From Glandiceps talaboti (taxonomy: Eukaryota; Hemichordata; Enteropneusta; Spengelidae): a stretch of 62,000 bases of DNA. Made by a program: the position numbers and the translations under genes. Where the stretch lies: NCBI RefSeq assembly GCF_964340395.1, contig NC_135553.1, positions 14,265,001 through 14,327,000 of the forward strand, given 5' to 3'. The notes under the pieces were generated by a model that did no database searches, was not told the DNA's origin, and worked only from the letters and a program-made list of their open reading frames with translations. Within the stretch, counting starts at the first letter, position 1. Each line of letters begins with the position of its first letter. Below are positions 39,501-50,975 of the stretch, in pieces.

Positions 39501-42324
39501 GTTACAATGTAACACTCACCGACATGGTTTATTGGTGGAGACATTGTTTTGAATAAAATTCTCAGATATTGTGTTCGTTGTCTGAGATAACATCAACCCT
39601 TTCTGATGTTGAAAATGTTATGTCTGGTAACTCTGATTGATTTCACTTTTGTGAAACATTGTTGCAATTACTACCAACTCGTGAAAGGGCACTTCTCACT
39701 GAGCGACATATTCAAACGGAAATAAATTGATCATTGGTTCAATTATAATTATGTACTGTAGACTGTACTTTCCATGCGACTTTGATCTTGGTTGTAAGTT
39801 GGCAAAATTCGATGTGGCAATCCCAGCATACCGAGAAAATACATAGTATGCAAGTAGATGTTCCAACAATGCTAGAAGACAATTGTAAGGATATTGGGAG
39901 GCATGTATCGATATACTAACTGAGGTAAAAAATTATGTATTTTCACTTGAGTAAAAAGCTTACAATTATGACTAGTGCCAATTTAATGTGGCGCTCCGCA
40001 AGAAACTTTCATCGACAGCTAAGTGTATAATTTGTGTGGCGATCAGGGGAAATCCAACCACGTTGGCAAAGTATTAAAAAGAAACGAGTTGCAATCATGG
40101 ACTACCCAGGTCGTCAGCGAGATGCTGAACTCCGTTAGTAAAACTATTAAGAAAGGTTAAGTTGGTAATGTTGTAAGACCTGTCAAACGGAGAGGGTTGT
40201 TTACATACAACGTTCAATCATTGTAACCCAGTATAGTCAAACAACAAGTGGAATGTCCCTACGTGACAAAGTTTTGAAATCAAAATGACACTTTATATGC
40301 AGAGAAACAATAAACCACTTTGTATGTAATTTGGAGGGATTTTGTTTGCAGTTTGTTATTAGAGTAATCAAAACAACACACTATATCTGAATAGGTGTCA
40401 ATTACTGGATTGTCTAAATGTTGGTGTTGTTAGCCCAAAATGATAGTAGAAATTTGAAGTAGAGGATTTGTCCACGACAACAACTACCGGAATAGAAAAA
40501 ACATCACCTCATCCATGCAATCAAAGTATGTTCATTTGACTGTACTTAGCGTAAACAACCAAAAATTACTTTTCTTCAAAATAGTGGCCTACTTTCCGAG
40601 ATTCTCTTGAGTATGTCTTTTGTTACCCAATCAAATGCTGGGTATTTTCCTTCCAACTTTCTTTAATGTTGCAACTTTATTTTGAGTTGAAGTAGTTCAC
40701 ATGCATGTGTCTTTGAATGTGACTGAAAGGTTTCCTTTGCAGGCATCATCATCATAATACATATGAAGAAAATGGACGAACGGAATTTATTTTCGAGTTA
40801 TTTGTCTATTGATTTCAGGGGTTCCAATGAAAGGCATACCGTATCAGTACACTTATATTTTATTTTGCAAATCAATGAATGGAATTGTTGTCTTTTATAC
40901 GGTGTTAAATAACAGACGTAGTGTTAAATCTGCTGCAACGTTTTATGTCAGACACTAATTAACTGAACTTATAGAAAATGACCAATCCATTGCATGTTAT
41001 AAGTCCAAATATTTTGGCAAAACAGTAGCCGATAATAAACTTTCTTTGTTGACATCCATGTATATAGCACGGTCCCCAGCGCAACCTATCCACAGAGAAA
41101 TTTCAGATTAGGACCCCAGAGTATAGACAGTGACTCTCAGCATATCATTAGCCCCATCAGGCCTAAATAGTTCCTAGCATTCATCCCGGTTGCCTTGCAG
41201 CAGAGTGCTCCCCGTTCCTAAAAGTTCCTAAAAGTGCAAACAAACTTACAAGAGATCCTTTTTGTTCTATACGTCGATAAACATACTAAGGGTTTGCCGT
41301 TTCTATTTCATCAAAAATCCATGTGTTTACTTTGCTCAAGGAGTCCCCAGAGCATCTTATTATGAACAAAAAACTCTTTTATTTTATTTTTCCCCGTGTA
41401 CTTTGTGAATACAGAATACCAAGATTAGTTTGTGTGTGTTTAAATTTGACCTACCAAGGCAAAGAACGATAGAGGTCGTGAGTTGGGTGGAGAAACAAAC
41501 ATCTTATGCTAAAAGAGTTGCTCTCAATGTGGGCTTTTGTTCAAACATTTCGTCTGCGTTATAAAAGTTGAAGAGTTCGCGCCTAAAAAGCTGACGACGG
41601 CACGAATTTCGGCTGTCAATATTTCACTATGATGAACCACGTGCGTCATTTTGTAGTCACGTTCATCGTCCCTTTTCAATGACAAATTGTTCATTTTCTG
41701 AAACAAAACAAGAAATTCCCCCGCTTGTTTTGCACAATCGCACAAATTAACAGCAAAGAATTCTACAACTGTTCTAAATTTGTTTTGCGCTGGATCAATT
41801 TCAGATATTTGATCCAAAAATGCTTGTTGGAGGATCGCACTTCATAGAATATCGCATAACACGATACACAATGCATACCAGATTTTTTGTTGTGAAGAGA
41901 ATGACTCCAGGCTACACTTAGTTCAATGTTATTATTAGCTTTTAAGCGTGTTTTTCTGTCGTCACAGGTGACTTTTTGTCTAAAAGGGTACTATTTGAGA
42001 TGACACCTACACGACAACAGAGCTAATACTAGGTTCGGGGTTGGTTAAAGGTCTAACACTGTTGTGGCAGCCTAGCTCCAATCAACTTTTTAAAATTTAC
42101 TCACTGTTATGATTCACAACGTCATATGATGGAAGATGAAAAATTATGTTTTTGGGCCTAACAGATGTCTCATGTATTTTACAATAAACGGTCATGTATG
42201 TATGTATGTATGTATGTATGTATGTATGTATGTATGTATGTATGTATGTATGTATGTATGTATGCATGCATGCATGCATGCATGTGTGTGTTTGTGTGTA
42301 TGTATGTAGGTATGTATATGTATG

Positions 42325-42356
<32 letters not shown>

Positions 42357-45300
42357 TGTATGTACGTACGCCATGTATGTTATCATGTATCTACCCATTT
42401 ATATATTATGTATATCGATATATTATAAACTTTGTATTCTAAGACTTTCATTCCCTCTTAAGACTTCTTCCAACCTGAAACCCTTTAGACTTATGTCGAC
42501 AAGTTCGTTGTTAATTATTCTTGCCAATTACCATCATCCGTTGTCATCGAGAAATGTCCTAAAGTCAAAGACAGTTGTCCGCTAGCATTCACAAATCAAC
42601 AACTTTACTTGATCAATATATCGACGAAGGATGGCAATGGTGCGGTGTGTGACTGGGTGTAGGCGGATTAGTATCCAGGTCGCCGCTCTAGGCCACCTTA
42701 GCCCCTAGAATGAAGCTAAGAATGCCCAATAGCTAGTGATCTTTTAAAATCTTTCAGTCTACGCTACGCATGCATAATGTCGTCCATTCTGTTTACACGT
42801 CTGGATTTGAACACAATGGAAATACTCGAAATGACATATCGAAATACATCAAACTGATGTCAAAATGCGTCAGCAATACAACATATGTACAATACATCCG
42901 CTCATCTGGTTTAACACCTTTGACCATTAAACATTATTACAGAGTATGATATTCCACGTAAAAAGGGATAAACAAACACAATGCCCCCACTGAAATACAG
43001 AGATACGTGCATCCCTAAGTTGCCAAGGAAGTGTAATTGATCCACAGAACAATATATAAATTCCATTCAGCTTGACTCAGCTATCATTTCATCACTTGAA
43101 AAGGGGTCTAGAAAATTGTAAAAACGTGAGAAGTTTGTCATATTTGTTGTCATATACATTAACAATTCGTGTGGTTGTACATGCGAATTAAACAGAAGTG
43201 CTATTGCACTCCTCGTGTTCCACTGCTGTACTCGTTGTTCGGACTGACACTATTTGTTATGTATCACTCTTCGTAAATACCCTTGGCTACAACATTCTTG
43301 TATCAACGCTGCCGAAAAACTGTGCTGACTACATTTTGTGTATTTTGTGTAAACTTTACCAACATCTGTCATCTCAATATAATGTACAACCAGCTGCAAT
43401 TGTTTTCTTCTCACAACTTGAATTTTGATCGTAAGGTTACTACTGTACCATTTATTTCAAAATTTAATAGGAAAACTAAGATAATTCCCCCGTTTCATGT
43501 TAATGTTCACAGTGACAAGGAAAAAATCTCCGTGGTGTTCACTGGCTCTGTTTGATACAGTCACTCAGAGATCAGTAAGAAATGTACCTGCTACATTTTT
43601 AAGATAGCAAGATTGAACGAATGCAGTTTCTTGCTACATTTTGTATAAATGAAATGAACTTACATGCCACCATGCAGACATCAAATGCAGACGTCAAAAC
43701 ATTGGCCCCTATGTGTCTGCATCTAGTTGCAGTATGATAAAATGTTGTTGTTTTTCATTTAGACAAAACGTAGCAAAAATTGCAATCTTGCTATCTTAAA
43801 GTCAACTGTCTTATTGGTTCCTGCGTGGTTGTATCAAACATAGCAATGAACATTAACATGAAACGGCCAGTAATACGTGTATTCAGCGAAAAGGGTAATT
43901 AGAAACTAATATCTAAGATTGTACAAAACATAGTCCCAATTTGTGTGTTGTATTGTGTGTAAAATGATTGGCAATTTTAACAAGGAAAGCCTTGTTGGAC
44001 TTTCCAGGGACGTAAATGTTTGTAGTGCTGGGTTGTCAGTATAATTAGCAATTATGTTTGGCCATCTTAAATGTACAGCTAAAATGTAACCTTTTCTCTC
44101 TCTTCACCTTGAATATGTTTGTCAAGGTCAAAGGACATGATCTTATTAGAAAGCTCACCATTGATAATGTGTGGGTAGACATGAACAATGAAAGTTTAGA
44201 TGGGGCGAGAAACATTCAAGTTGAAGATGACGGAGGTACGTACCTTTGGCCTCCTCTCTTGGCCAGTACAACACACACATACACTATATTGGCTGCACGT
44301 CGAAACCGGTCAATAAGTGGAATCTGTAAAATGGAGGGGAAAAGGAATAAATAATTATTTTAAAGTCAATTTGAAGATGTGAAGCGGTCAATAAAACTTA
44401 AGTATTGTGTGGTTATATTAACTGCAGTCCTGATTTAAAGAGAGACGCGAAACTACGGACTATAAATAGTTGTATGTCGGCGTGTAACTTTTACAGATGT
44501 GCGAATACGTGCTAAACCTCTTGAATTTTTACGTCGTGACATATCCGGTGTTTGAAAATACATAGTTTCACACTTCATCTCATTATCCGTTGTGAAAATA
44601 GCGTCTTTCGATTTACTTTTGTGGAAATCCGAACGCTAGTCTCGTCGGTATTAGAGAGATACACGGGTTAAAAACATATTGCTTCCGCCCAAAATTGGTT
44701 TGATTAAATTTGGATTTTCGATTCATTTAGGTAAATCTTGACTTAATTTTGAACCCTTTTCTTAGATATTAAACCTCCTCAGAGTTGTGGGTTAGAATCG
44801 AAGTTACAAAATTGATTTGGTCAATGATTTTTGGCTAATTTTATACGCAGTATTTCGGTTAGTACAAAGACCTTTACATTTATTAATATTATGTAACTTC
44901 TACATTCAGTTTTAGTATTTGATATAATCAAAGAAAAAACATACAACATATTCTCGAGTGACAACAAATCTTTGTGAAAATGGGACTCGACGAATACTTT
45001 TAAACACCGAATGAATACCATGACGTACTAAAGAATGGTTTATAACGCCAACAAAATGAACAGACAGTCGCCCCAGGTTGTGTATTCAGTTTTCAGACAA
45101 AAACATGATTAGTTGTTACGACAATCCGAGGGCATACCGTGTGTCCACTTTGCCAATGGACGTGAAAACTTTGAATTGAATTTTCAAAAAGTAGTCGGGA
45201 GGAGACTTCACCCTGATGGAGTAGATATGTTAGGGATACGTGTTGTGAAAGGAACGTAAAGAGTCAAGGTGACCGCTGACTATTCCATGACCACTATATT

Positions 45301-46285
45301 TAGGTTGCAGGTGTAACTTGAATTGAAATGTAATCACTTCAAACAAAATAGGTACAAGAATTCGATCCAGACGGCCCACTTTTACTGGAAAATGTCATTC
45401 CATCAACCAACCATCTAGTTGGACAAGATACATTATTATCAAAAAGTATATCATTTTGTTTCAAAAACCAACCTCGGAAGTTTCGTTGACGGAATCCATT
45501 TGTGCGGCAACACTAGCAGACGCTACGGGTGTAGATTCGGGCATTCTGGACCGTCGTCTGCGTAATCGCATAAGTCTGGTGGGGAGTTCAAGGCCTGATG
45601 TCACCCGGCGACGATCTGGTGATATGGCTTCTAGTCTGTCCGGCAGAAGGTCTAGAATACTGGGTCCCTTTGGACCTCGACCAGCATAAAATGAAGTACG
45701 TCGTTCAATGGGTGATTTGGACGGACTACTCTTCCCATTTGCCGGAGACAGTCTTTCTTGGGAAGGTGGACGGTACGATCCTCTTCGTACAGGGGATATA
45801 GAACCAGTACTGTTGCTACGACTCTGAGAAGGTGTGGGAGTTGGTGAAAGCGAATCTGATCTCGAATCGTCGGATTTTGCCGGGCTACACAGTCGATTTG
45901 TCGAGTCTTTCAAAGTTGTCGCCCTGTTATTAGTCCGAACAGTGCGAGGCATCGGTACATTTTCATCGGGTACCTTAATGTCCGGTATACTTCCATAACC
46001 CGACGTTCGATTATCTGTATGCGGGTCCGAATCTTTCCTACTCGTTCCTTTTCCGCTGTCCGATTCTCTTGTCGCTCTATCTGATGATTTTCGTCTCGTC
46101 GATAAATATGCCTCACTAGTTGGACTCTGTGAACCATCCATGGTAACATCAGTGGTGCAATATCGCCGGTACATATGATTAGCTGGTATTGAAGATGAAA
46201 AATTAAACACGGGTGAGCGAACCCGCTTAGTACTTGCAGTTTGTCGATCAGACCCGTGATTCGGAGCAACACTCACTCCTGGCAT
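25380..46285 (-). CDS. CNBD2: CNBD2-like cyclic-nucleotide-binding protein (17 coding exons, 798 aa)
   Basis: Gene span on the minus strand, exons listed separately. I joined 17 exons using GT donors and AG acceptors. All phases agree and the total is 2397 nt including the stop. Residues 1-271 are low-complexity Ser/Pro/Arg. Residues 281-298 (FRRAANIVYVCVVLAKRG) form a short hydrophobic helix with basic ends. A first cNMP-binding domain spans about 366-475, with the phosphate-binding cassette FGELGILNNTKRASTVI at 434-450 (Glu436, Arg445). A second spans about 480-740 and is split by a long insertion. The order and motifs match CNBD2/CRIS, a cAMP-binding protein linked in mouse to sperm function; a ciliary or sperm role here is inference. 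An in-frame TGA lies at 46385-46387, and 46285 is the first ATG after it; Met49 (46141, ACCATGG) is an alternative start. I found no clear promoter or poly(A) signal. A paralogous family member is possible. Confidence 0.87.
25744..25878 (-). CDS. CNBD2: CNBD2-like exon 16: degenerate pocket
   Basis: 45 codons, phase 0 at both ends, acceptor CATATTCAG, donor GTAAGT. It continues GLAPLVFFDQPSLSLVSNG and then AECIMMRKKFYMDY. The position that should read FGEL..R-A reads FGLAPLVFF with no Glu and no Arg, so nucleotide binding by this domain is unlikely. Confidence 0.92.
26465..26539 (-). CDS. CNBD2: CNBD2-like exon 15: domain resumes
   Basis: 25 codons, phase 0 at both ends, donor GTAAGT. The motif FVVLQTLEKGGIF (residues 694-706) picks up the second cNBD at the strand before the phosphate-binding cassette. 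Confidence 0.9.
26714..26793 (-). CDS. CNBD2: CNBD2-like exon 14
   Basis: Acceptor TATTAACAG, donor GTAAGT. It reads EDEAPIPENFVQEKRTLASD then LDNAKR, still inside the insertion of the second domain. A CATA array of about 0.3 kb lies in the intron before it. Confidence 0.88.
26923..27312. repeat. (CATA)n array, then CAGG, CAGA and CA (intron 13)
   Basis: About 320 bp of CATA with a few CATATA/CACA variants, then four CAGG, five CAGA and about ten CA units. It ends about 44 bp from the exon 13 donor. It yields several long but spurious frames. Confidence 0.98.
27356..27434 (-). CDS. CNBD2: CNBD2-like exon 13: lysine-rich insertion
   Basis: Acceptor TTATTACAG, donor GTAAGT, phase 0 in and 1 out. 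It reads GVYLSTTINDKKDKKKKEKG then KGYKKK. The lysine run (about residues 638-654) could be a nuclear-localisation or acidic-surface binding patch; this is inference. Confidence 0.87.
27495..27536. repeat. Perfect 15-bp inverted repeat in intron 12
   Basis: TTGTAATGTGCAAGA (27495-27509) and TCTTGCACATTACAA (27522-27536) with a 12-nt loop, about 60 nt upstream of the exon 13 acceptor on the sense strand. Confidence 0.9.
27860..28065 (-). CDS. CNBD2: CNBD2-like exon 12: insertion in second cNBD
   Basis: The largest internal exon (206 nt), acceptor ATGCTGCAG, donor GTATCA. It encodes residues 560-628, a polar, probably disordered stretch with an acidic/serine part (REEDEHSSSNDSNEAETS). It interrupts the second cyclic-nucleotide domain between two strands. 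Confidence 0.87.
28110..28207. mobile_element. Truncated end of the same Tc1/mariner-like MITE (intron 11)
   Basis: Holds the right-end pattern TAATTGAAACTCTAAAGTGA then TTTTGGTAGTA. No matching left end was seen, so this is a one-sided remnant. Confidence 0.5.
28844..28919 (-). CDS. CNBD2: CNBD2-like exon 11
   Basis: Acceptor CATTTATAG, donor GTAAGG, phase 0 in and 1 out. It reads GSCCVLKKLKKVKPYIRKRL; GSCCVL finishes a strand of the second domain and the Lys/Arg run begins the long insertion. Confidence 0.9.
29131..29314. repeat. (GA)n then (CAGA)n (intron 10)
   Basis: About 85 bp GA, a G-run, then about 20 CAGG/CAGA units. In the sense direction it is a TCTG and then TC pyrimidine tract starting about 24 nt past the exon 10 donor. 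Confidence 0.98.
29338..29398 (-). CDS. CNBD2: CNBD2-like exon 10: second cNBD strands
   Basis: Acceptor TTTTATAG, donor GTGAGT. It reads RGDVLVKDSNYSDWIYIVKS, a clear cNBD beta segment. A CAGA/GA microsatellite begins about 24 nt after its donor on the sense strand. Confidence 0.92.
29898..30049 (-). CDS. CNBD2: CNBD2-like exon 9: C-helix and start of second cNBD
   Basis: Acceptor TTCGACAG, donor GTAAGG, phase 0 in and 2 out. It starts DFEDIFMCQGG and then reads EFLDSLFFLKDWPIELLEKH, the helical start of the second domain (residues 464-514). Confidence 0.92.
30344..30607. repeat. TTAG / TTGG / TTAG / TTTG array series (intron 8)
   Basis: Blocks of TTAG, TTGG, TTAG and TTTG follow one another over about 260 bp, each differing from the next by one base per unit. 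Confidence 0.97.
30668..30751 (-). CDS. CNBD2: CNBD2-like exon 8: nucleotide pocket
   Basis: 28 codons, phase 0 at both ends. It supplies ELGILNNTKRASTVI, with Glu436 (ribose contact in the family) and Arg445 (phosphate contact), followed by the strand DCVELLSIS. Ala446 after the Arg is the residue usually linked to cAMP rather than cGMP preference in PKA/PKG comparisons; selectivity here is inference. Confidence 0.93.
31672..31742 (-). CDS. CNBD2: CNBD2-like exon 7
   Basis: Acceptor TTTTGTAG, donor GTGAGT. It reads MVTVNDGENSRVVCFLKRGE then SFG, ending in the first half of the phosphate-binding cassette. The intron falls between Gly435 and Glu436. Confidence 0.92.
32446..32519 (-). CDS. CNBD2: CNBD2-like exon 6: cNBD beta strands
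   Basis: Encodes FEPNRCIIRQGHIAHGFYII then LSGT, the classic cNBD strands (R-x-x-I-x-x-Q-G ... F-Y-I-I-L-S-G). Acceptor CTCAACAG, donor GTAGAG. Open reading continues a few codons past the donor, but only splicing there keeps phase with exon 7. Confidence 0.93.
32719..33106. mobile_element. Tc1/mariner-like MITE, copy 1 (intron 5)
   Basis: Starts TACTACCAAATTAGAG and ends with the inverted CTCTAGTTTGGTAGTA. The TA at each edge fits a TA target duplication around CTACCAAA...TTTGGTAG. Subterminal GACACTAATAGC and GCTATCAGTGTC are also inverted. No transposase frame. Confidence 0.75.
33463..33489. repeat. Perfect 12-bp hairpin with 3-nt loop (intron 5)
   Basis: CAACGACATTAA and TTAATGTCGTTG separated by AAC. 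Confidence 0.85.
34054..34366. mobile_element. MITE, GCTCTGTTTGAT family, copy 2 (intron 5)
   Basis: The left end CACTGGCTCTGTTTGATACA pairs with a right end containing GTCTCAAACAGAGCTAGTAG. It shares the internal TATGAAATAAACAATTTAAA and GTAGCATGTGCAGTTTCTT segments with copy 1. Confidence 0.78.
34910..34998 (-). CDS. CNBD2: CNBD2-like exon 5: start of first cNBD
   Basis: Acceptor CTTCACAG, donor GTGAGT, phase 0 in and 2 out. It contains NIQSFAEYPVRMQQKLCKVG, the N-terminal helices of a cNMP-binding domain (residues about 358-387). Confidence 0.92.
35119..35398. mobile_element. CGTCTGGC-family element, copy 2 (intron 4 of CNBD2-like gene)
   Basis: About five units of roughly 55 bp carry ATCGTCTGACTCGACAAAAAT and TACTAACATTGCTACATTTT, all in one orientation, closed by one unit in the opposite orientation (GCCAGACGATG). 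This unit architecture is shared with the copies at 10.1 kb and 58.2 kb. Confidence 0.7.
35492..35566 (-). CDS. CNBD2: CNBD2-like exon 4
   Basis: 25 codons, phase 0 at both ends, acceptor TTTTACAG, donor GTAAGT. It reads QRLSEDAKRILTTKSCHRTE then FDIRY, the helical lead-in to the first binding domain. Confidence 0.9.
36828..36930 (-). CDS. CNBD2: CNBD2-like exon 3: linker before first cNBD
   Basis: Acceptor CTATTTCAG and donor GTGAGT. It completes Arg298 and then reads TQRETINPFKNLTKENEG followed by FGGLAFNPSFFKANRQ. The FNPSFFKANRQ stretch is typical of the segment leading into the first cyclic-nucleotide domain of this family. Confidence 0.88.
37816..37917. mobile_element. 102-bp MITE with 27-bp inverted ends (intron 2)
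   Basis: The left arm TAACCTGTCTACATCGCGAA and the right arm (reverse complement TAGCCTGTCTACACCGCGAT) differ at three positions in the first 20. No target duplication was obvious. Confidence 0.7.
37975..38319. mobile_element. Tc1/mariner-like MITE, copy 2 (intron 2)
   Basis: Starts TACTACCAAACCAGAGTGTC and ends GACACTCTGGTTTGGTAGTA. The imperfect inverted arms run for about 120 bp, including ACACTGATAGCGCGCAAGCA versus TGCATGCGCGTTATCAGTGC. TA lies at both edges. Confidence 0.8.
38703..39079. mobile_element. Element with ~80-bp inverted ends, carrying a LINE scrap and 48-bp units
   Basis: The left end GGTTCCGGTTACCCGACTCC is mirrored by a right end GGTCGGGTAACCGGAACC. The inverted match runs past ACCCTAAATTTTTT and a CGAGA(A) tract. 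Inside are two 48-bp minisatellite units and about 65 bp matching the LINE RT region at 14.2 kb. Confidence 0.7.
39204..39535. repeat. 48-bp minisatellite, about seven units
   Basis: Each unit contains GTACAGACGGAATGTTACAA then TGTAACACTCACAGACATGG and TTTATTAG. The central GTTACAATGTAAC is palindromic apart from the middle base. Since 48 is a multiple of 3, it opens frames on both strands that mimic 16-residue protein repeats. Two units in the opposite orientation lie at 38797-38890. Confidence 0.93.
42193..42372. repeat. (ATGT)n with CATG island (intron 2)
   Basis: ATGT units with a TGCATGCATGCATG insert near 42262 and further ATGT to about 42368. Confidence 0.97.
43491..43866. mobile_element. 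MITE, GCTCTGTTTGAT family, copy 3 (intron 2)
   Basis: The outer inverted ends CGTTTCATGTTAATGTTCA (43491) and TGAACATTAACATGAAACG (to 43866) enclose the family core CACTGGCTCTGTTTGATACA. Longer than copy 1 by extra outer sequence. Confidence 0.78.
44244..44323 (-). CDS. CNBD2: CNBD2-like exon 2: hydrophobic/basic helix
   Basis: Acceptor TTTACAG follows a T/C-rich tract; the donor is GTACGT. Phase is 0 in and 2 out. It translates to IPLIDRFRRAANIVYVCVVL and continues with AKRGGQ. This is the FR-x-A-hydrophobic segment found just upstream of the first domain in CNBD2-type proteins. It is the only exon placed inside the 8.5 kb between exons 1 and 3, and it satisfies the phase needs of both neighbours. 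Confidence 0.8.
45473..46285 (-). CDS. CNBD2: CNBD2-like exon 1: disordered N-terminus
   Basis: Encodes residues 1-271, ending in phase 0 before the donor GTTGGT. The segment is rich in Ser, Pro, Arg and Asp and has no predicted fold. It holds three RRxS motifs (RRKS 64-67, RRGS 167-170, RRTS 195-198) that fit the basophilic PKA consensus, and an Arg cluster at 240-247. The donor is weaker than the others in this gene. An additional 5' exon cannot be excluded because an AG lies inside the open frame upstream of the ATG. Confidence 0.75.
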
Positions 46286-46387
46286 CCTGTGTAGCAGTTT
46301 GTTGAATAATACACAGTGATTATGGGTTCTTGTATTCACAGGTATGTCCAACGGTAGCTTCAACTGAGTAACAATACACTGACTTCA

Positions 46388-47351
46388 GTCATAGCTGTTA
46401 GGGTAATCCCTCCTGTTGCCTCGCTTGTATCACAGGGCGACAGTCAATGTAAGCTACAGCGTGTAGTTATGTCCCCCCACAATCATTCACCATTGTCCGC
46501 ATTGTGTCTTGTACACTTCGCTATAAAAAAGCCTTATACCCACAAAACAATTAGTTAACATATCACCTCATAAAATGTAGAAATGGTACAACACAGTCTT
46601 GTTATGGTCAATTATATCGTCACAGTCAATTATCAGTAGATAGACCGTGCAATGATTAAGTTTATTCCGGACGAGTCCATTTTTATTGAGAGAGGGGGCA
46701 ACATGACACTCGTAACATTTGAAATATCCCGACTTGAAATACAAGAACTGACGTAATCAATGTATCATTAGCGGGATATTGTTACAAAGATAAAAGCAAA
46801 CACGCAATATTCAAGAAATAATTACCCTGCCTTGTTAATTAGGCAAAAGTATTTCCTATCTTACTTTTTTTAATATCGACTGAACGAACATTTGTATATG
46901 ACAAGTTTTAAAGACACCTAGCTAGTTATTGACTCCGTGTAAATATTTTTCTAGCCGTGTATTCAACTCTGAATGGTAACGGTAGGAGCAATCATTTGAC
47001 TAGTACATAACACAAGTGGCTGCTTAATTAAATCGCAATTGAAAACCAAGAGTGTGTGAAAGAACCGTTTATTGTCTTAACTTCTATTAAGATTTCCTTT
47101 TGCATACAAGGCAGGGCAGTGTTTACTGTTTTTTAACATTCTTAGCCCATCGAGTCTGTTTCCATGCTGTTGCTAATACACAGAGAGGGCAATGAGTTCA
47201 CTCCACCCATATCGCGGAAGACAAGTAGCACAATTGGTAATATAATCGTAAATTTTTTACATAAGCTTATGTACCCTCTTATGGAAGAAAAATATATCTT
47301 TCTTAACAGTCGACGTCTATCAGTCTATTCTATGTTATATACACACGTGTA

Positions 47352-47352
<1 letters not shown>
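46388..47352. promoter_or_regulatory. Upstream flank of the CNBD2-like gene
   Basis: About 1 kb before the first coding exon, expected to hold the 5' UTR and promoter. I saw no TATA box, CpG island or other recognisable site. Confidence 0.3.
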
Positions 47353-47401
<49 letters not shown>

Positions 47402-47504
47402 CACACACACATACATACATACATACATACATACATACATACATACATACATACATACATACATACATACATACATACATACATACATACATACATACAT
47501 ACAT
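47353..47504. repeat. (AT)n, (AC)n, then (CATA)n
   Basis: Compound array with about 95 bp of CATA. Confidence 0.97.
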
Positions 47505-47575
47505 AAAAATGAAAGAAGATGAGTATGATATTACATTATTTTATTACGAGACGTCTTCTTTCATTTTTATGTATG
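47498..47575. repeat. 22-bp inverted repeat at the edge of the CATA array
   Basis: The arm at 47498-47519 (CATACATAAAAATGAAAGAA...) is the exact reverse complement of 47554-47575, with a 34-nt loop. Confidence 0.88.
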
Positions 47576-47624
47576 AAATGCTCTCCAAGGTGATTGAGCA
47601 CTCTACTTGGCGAAAGAAGAATGA

Positions 47625-47625
47625 A

Positions 47626-47706
<81 letters not shown>
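47625..47706. repeat. (GT)n microsatellite
   Basis: About 40 GT units. Confidence 0.98.
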
Positions 47707-50700
<2,994 letters not shown>

Positions 50701-50882
50701 GATAAAGGTGCGCGTGCTTTGACCCCGCCCCCGCGATGAATATAATTTGCATGACCACAACATCAACAATAAGATTTGTCCACGGCCTTTTCTAGAAAAT
50801 CGTCTCCATTCGAATTCGTTGCTGAATGTTTAATGTTGATAGTTAATTCAAGAAAATGTAGCAGTTGAAGTAAGATGTTAGT

Positions 50883-50975
50883 TGTGCCAGGCGATTACAT
50901 TTTTGTCACGGCAGATCATGAAATGCAGTGTTGTCGGGCTAGACTACATTTTGTTTCAGGCCGCGTGATTTTCAT
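50883..50975. repeat. CGTCTGGC-family remnant
   Basis: Short degenerate stretch with GTTGTGCCAGGCGATTACAT and GTCGGGCTAGACTACATTTT ending TTTGTTTCAGG. It resembles the right arm of the family. Confidence 0.45.

Noticed and set aside
39146-39552. Repeat proteins of 16-residue units on both strands
   Set aside because: Produced by a 48-bp non-coding minisatellite; both strands being open is expected from the period, and the sequence is linked to a transposon.
41524-41817. 97-codon minus-strand frame in intron 2
   Set aside because: An acceptor-like TTTGTTTCAG lies within it, but no donor keeps phase with exons 1-3, and the exon at 44244-44323 already satisfies the phases.
44058-44354. Plus-strand 98-codon frame
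   Set aside because: Overlaps exon 2 of the minus-strand gene, whose splice sites and phase fit; the plus frame has no domain.
45456-45801. Plus-strand frames over exon 1
   Set aside because: Antisense shadows of the CNBD2-like coding exon.
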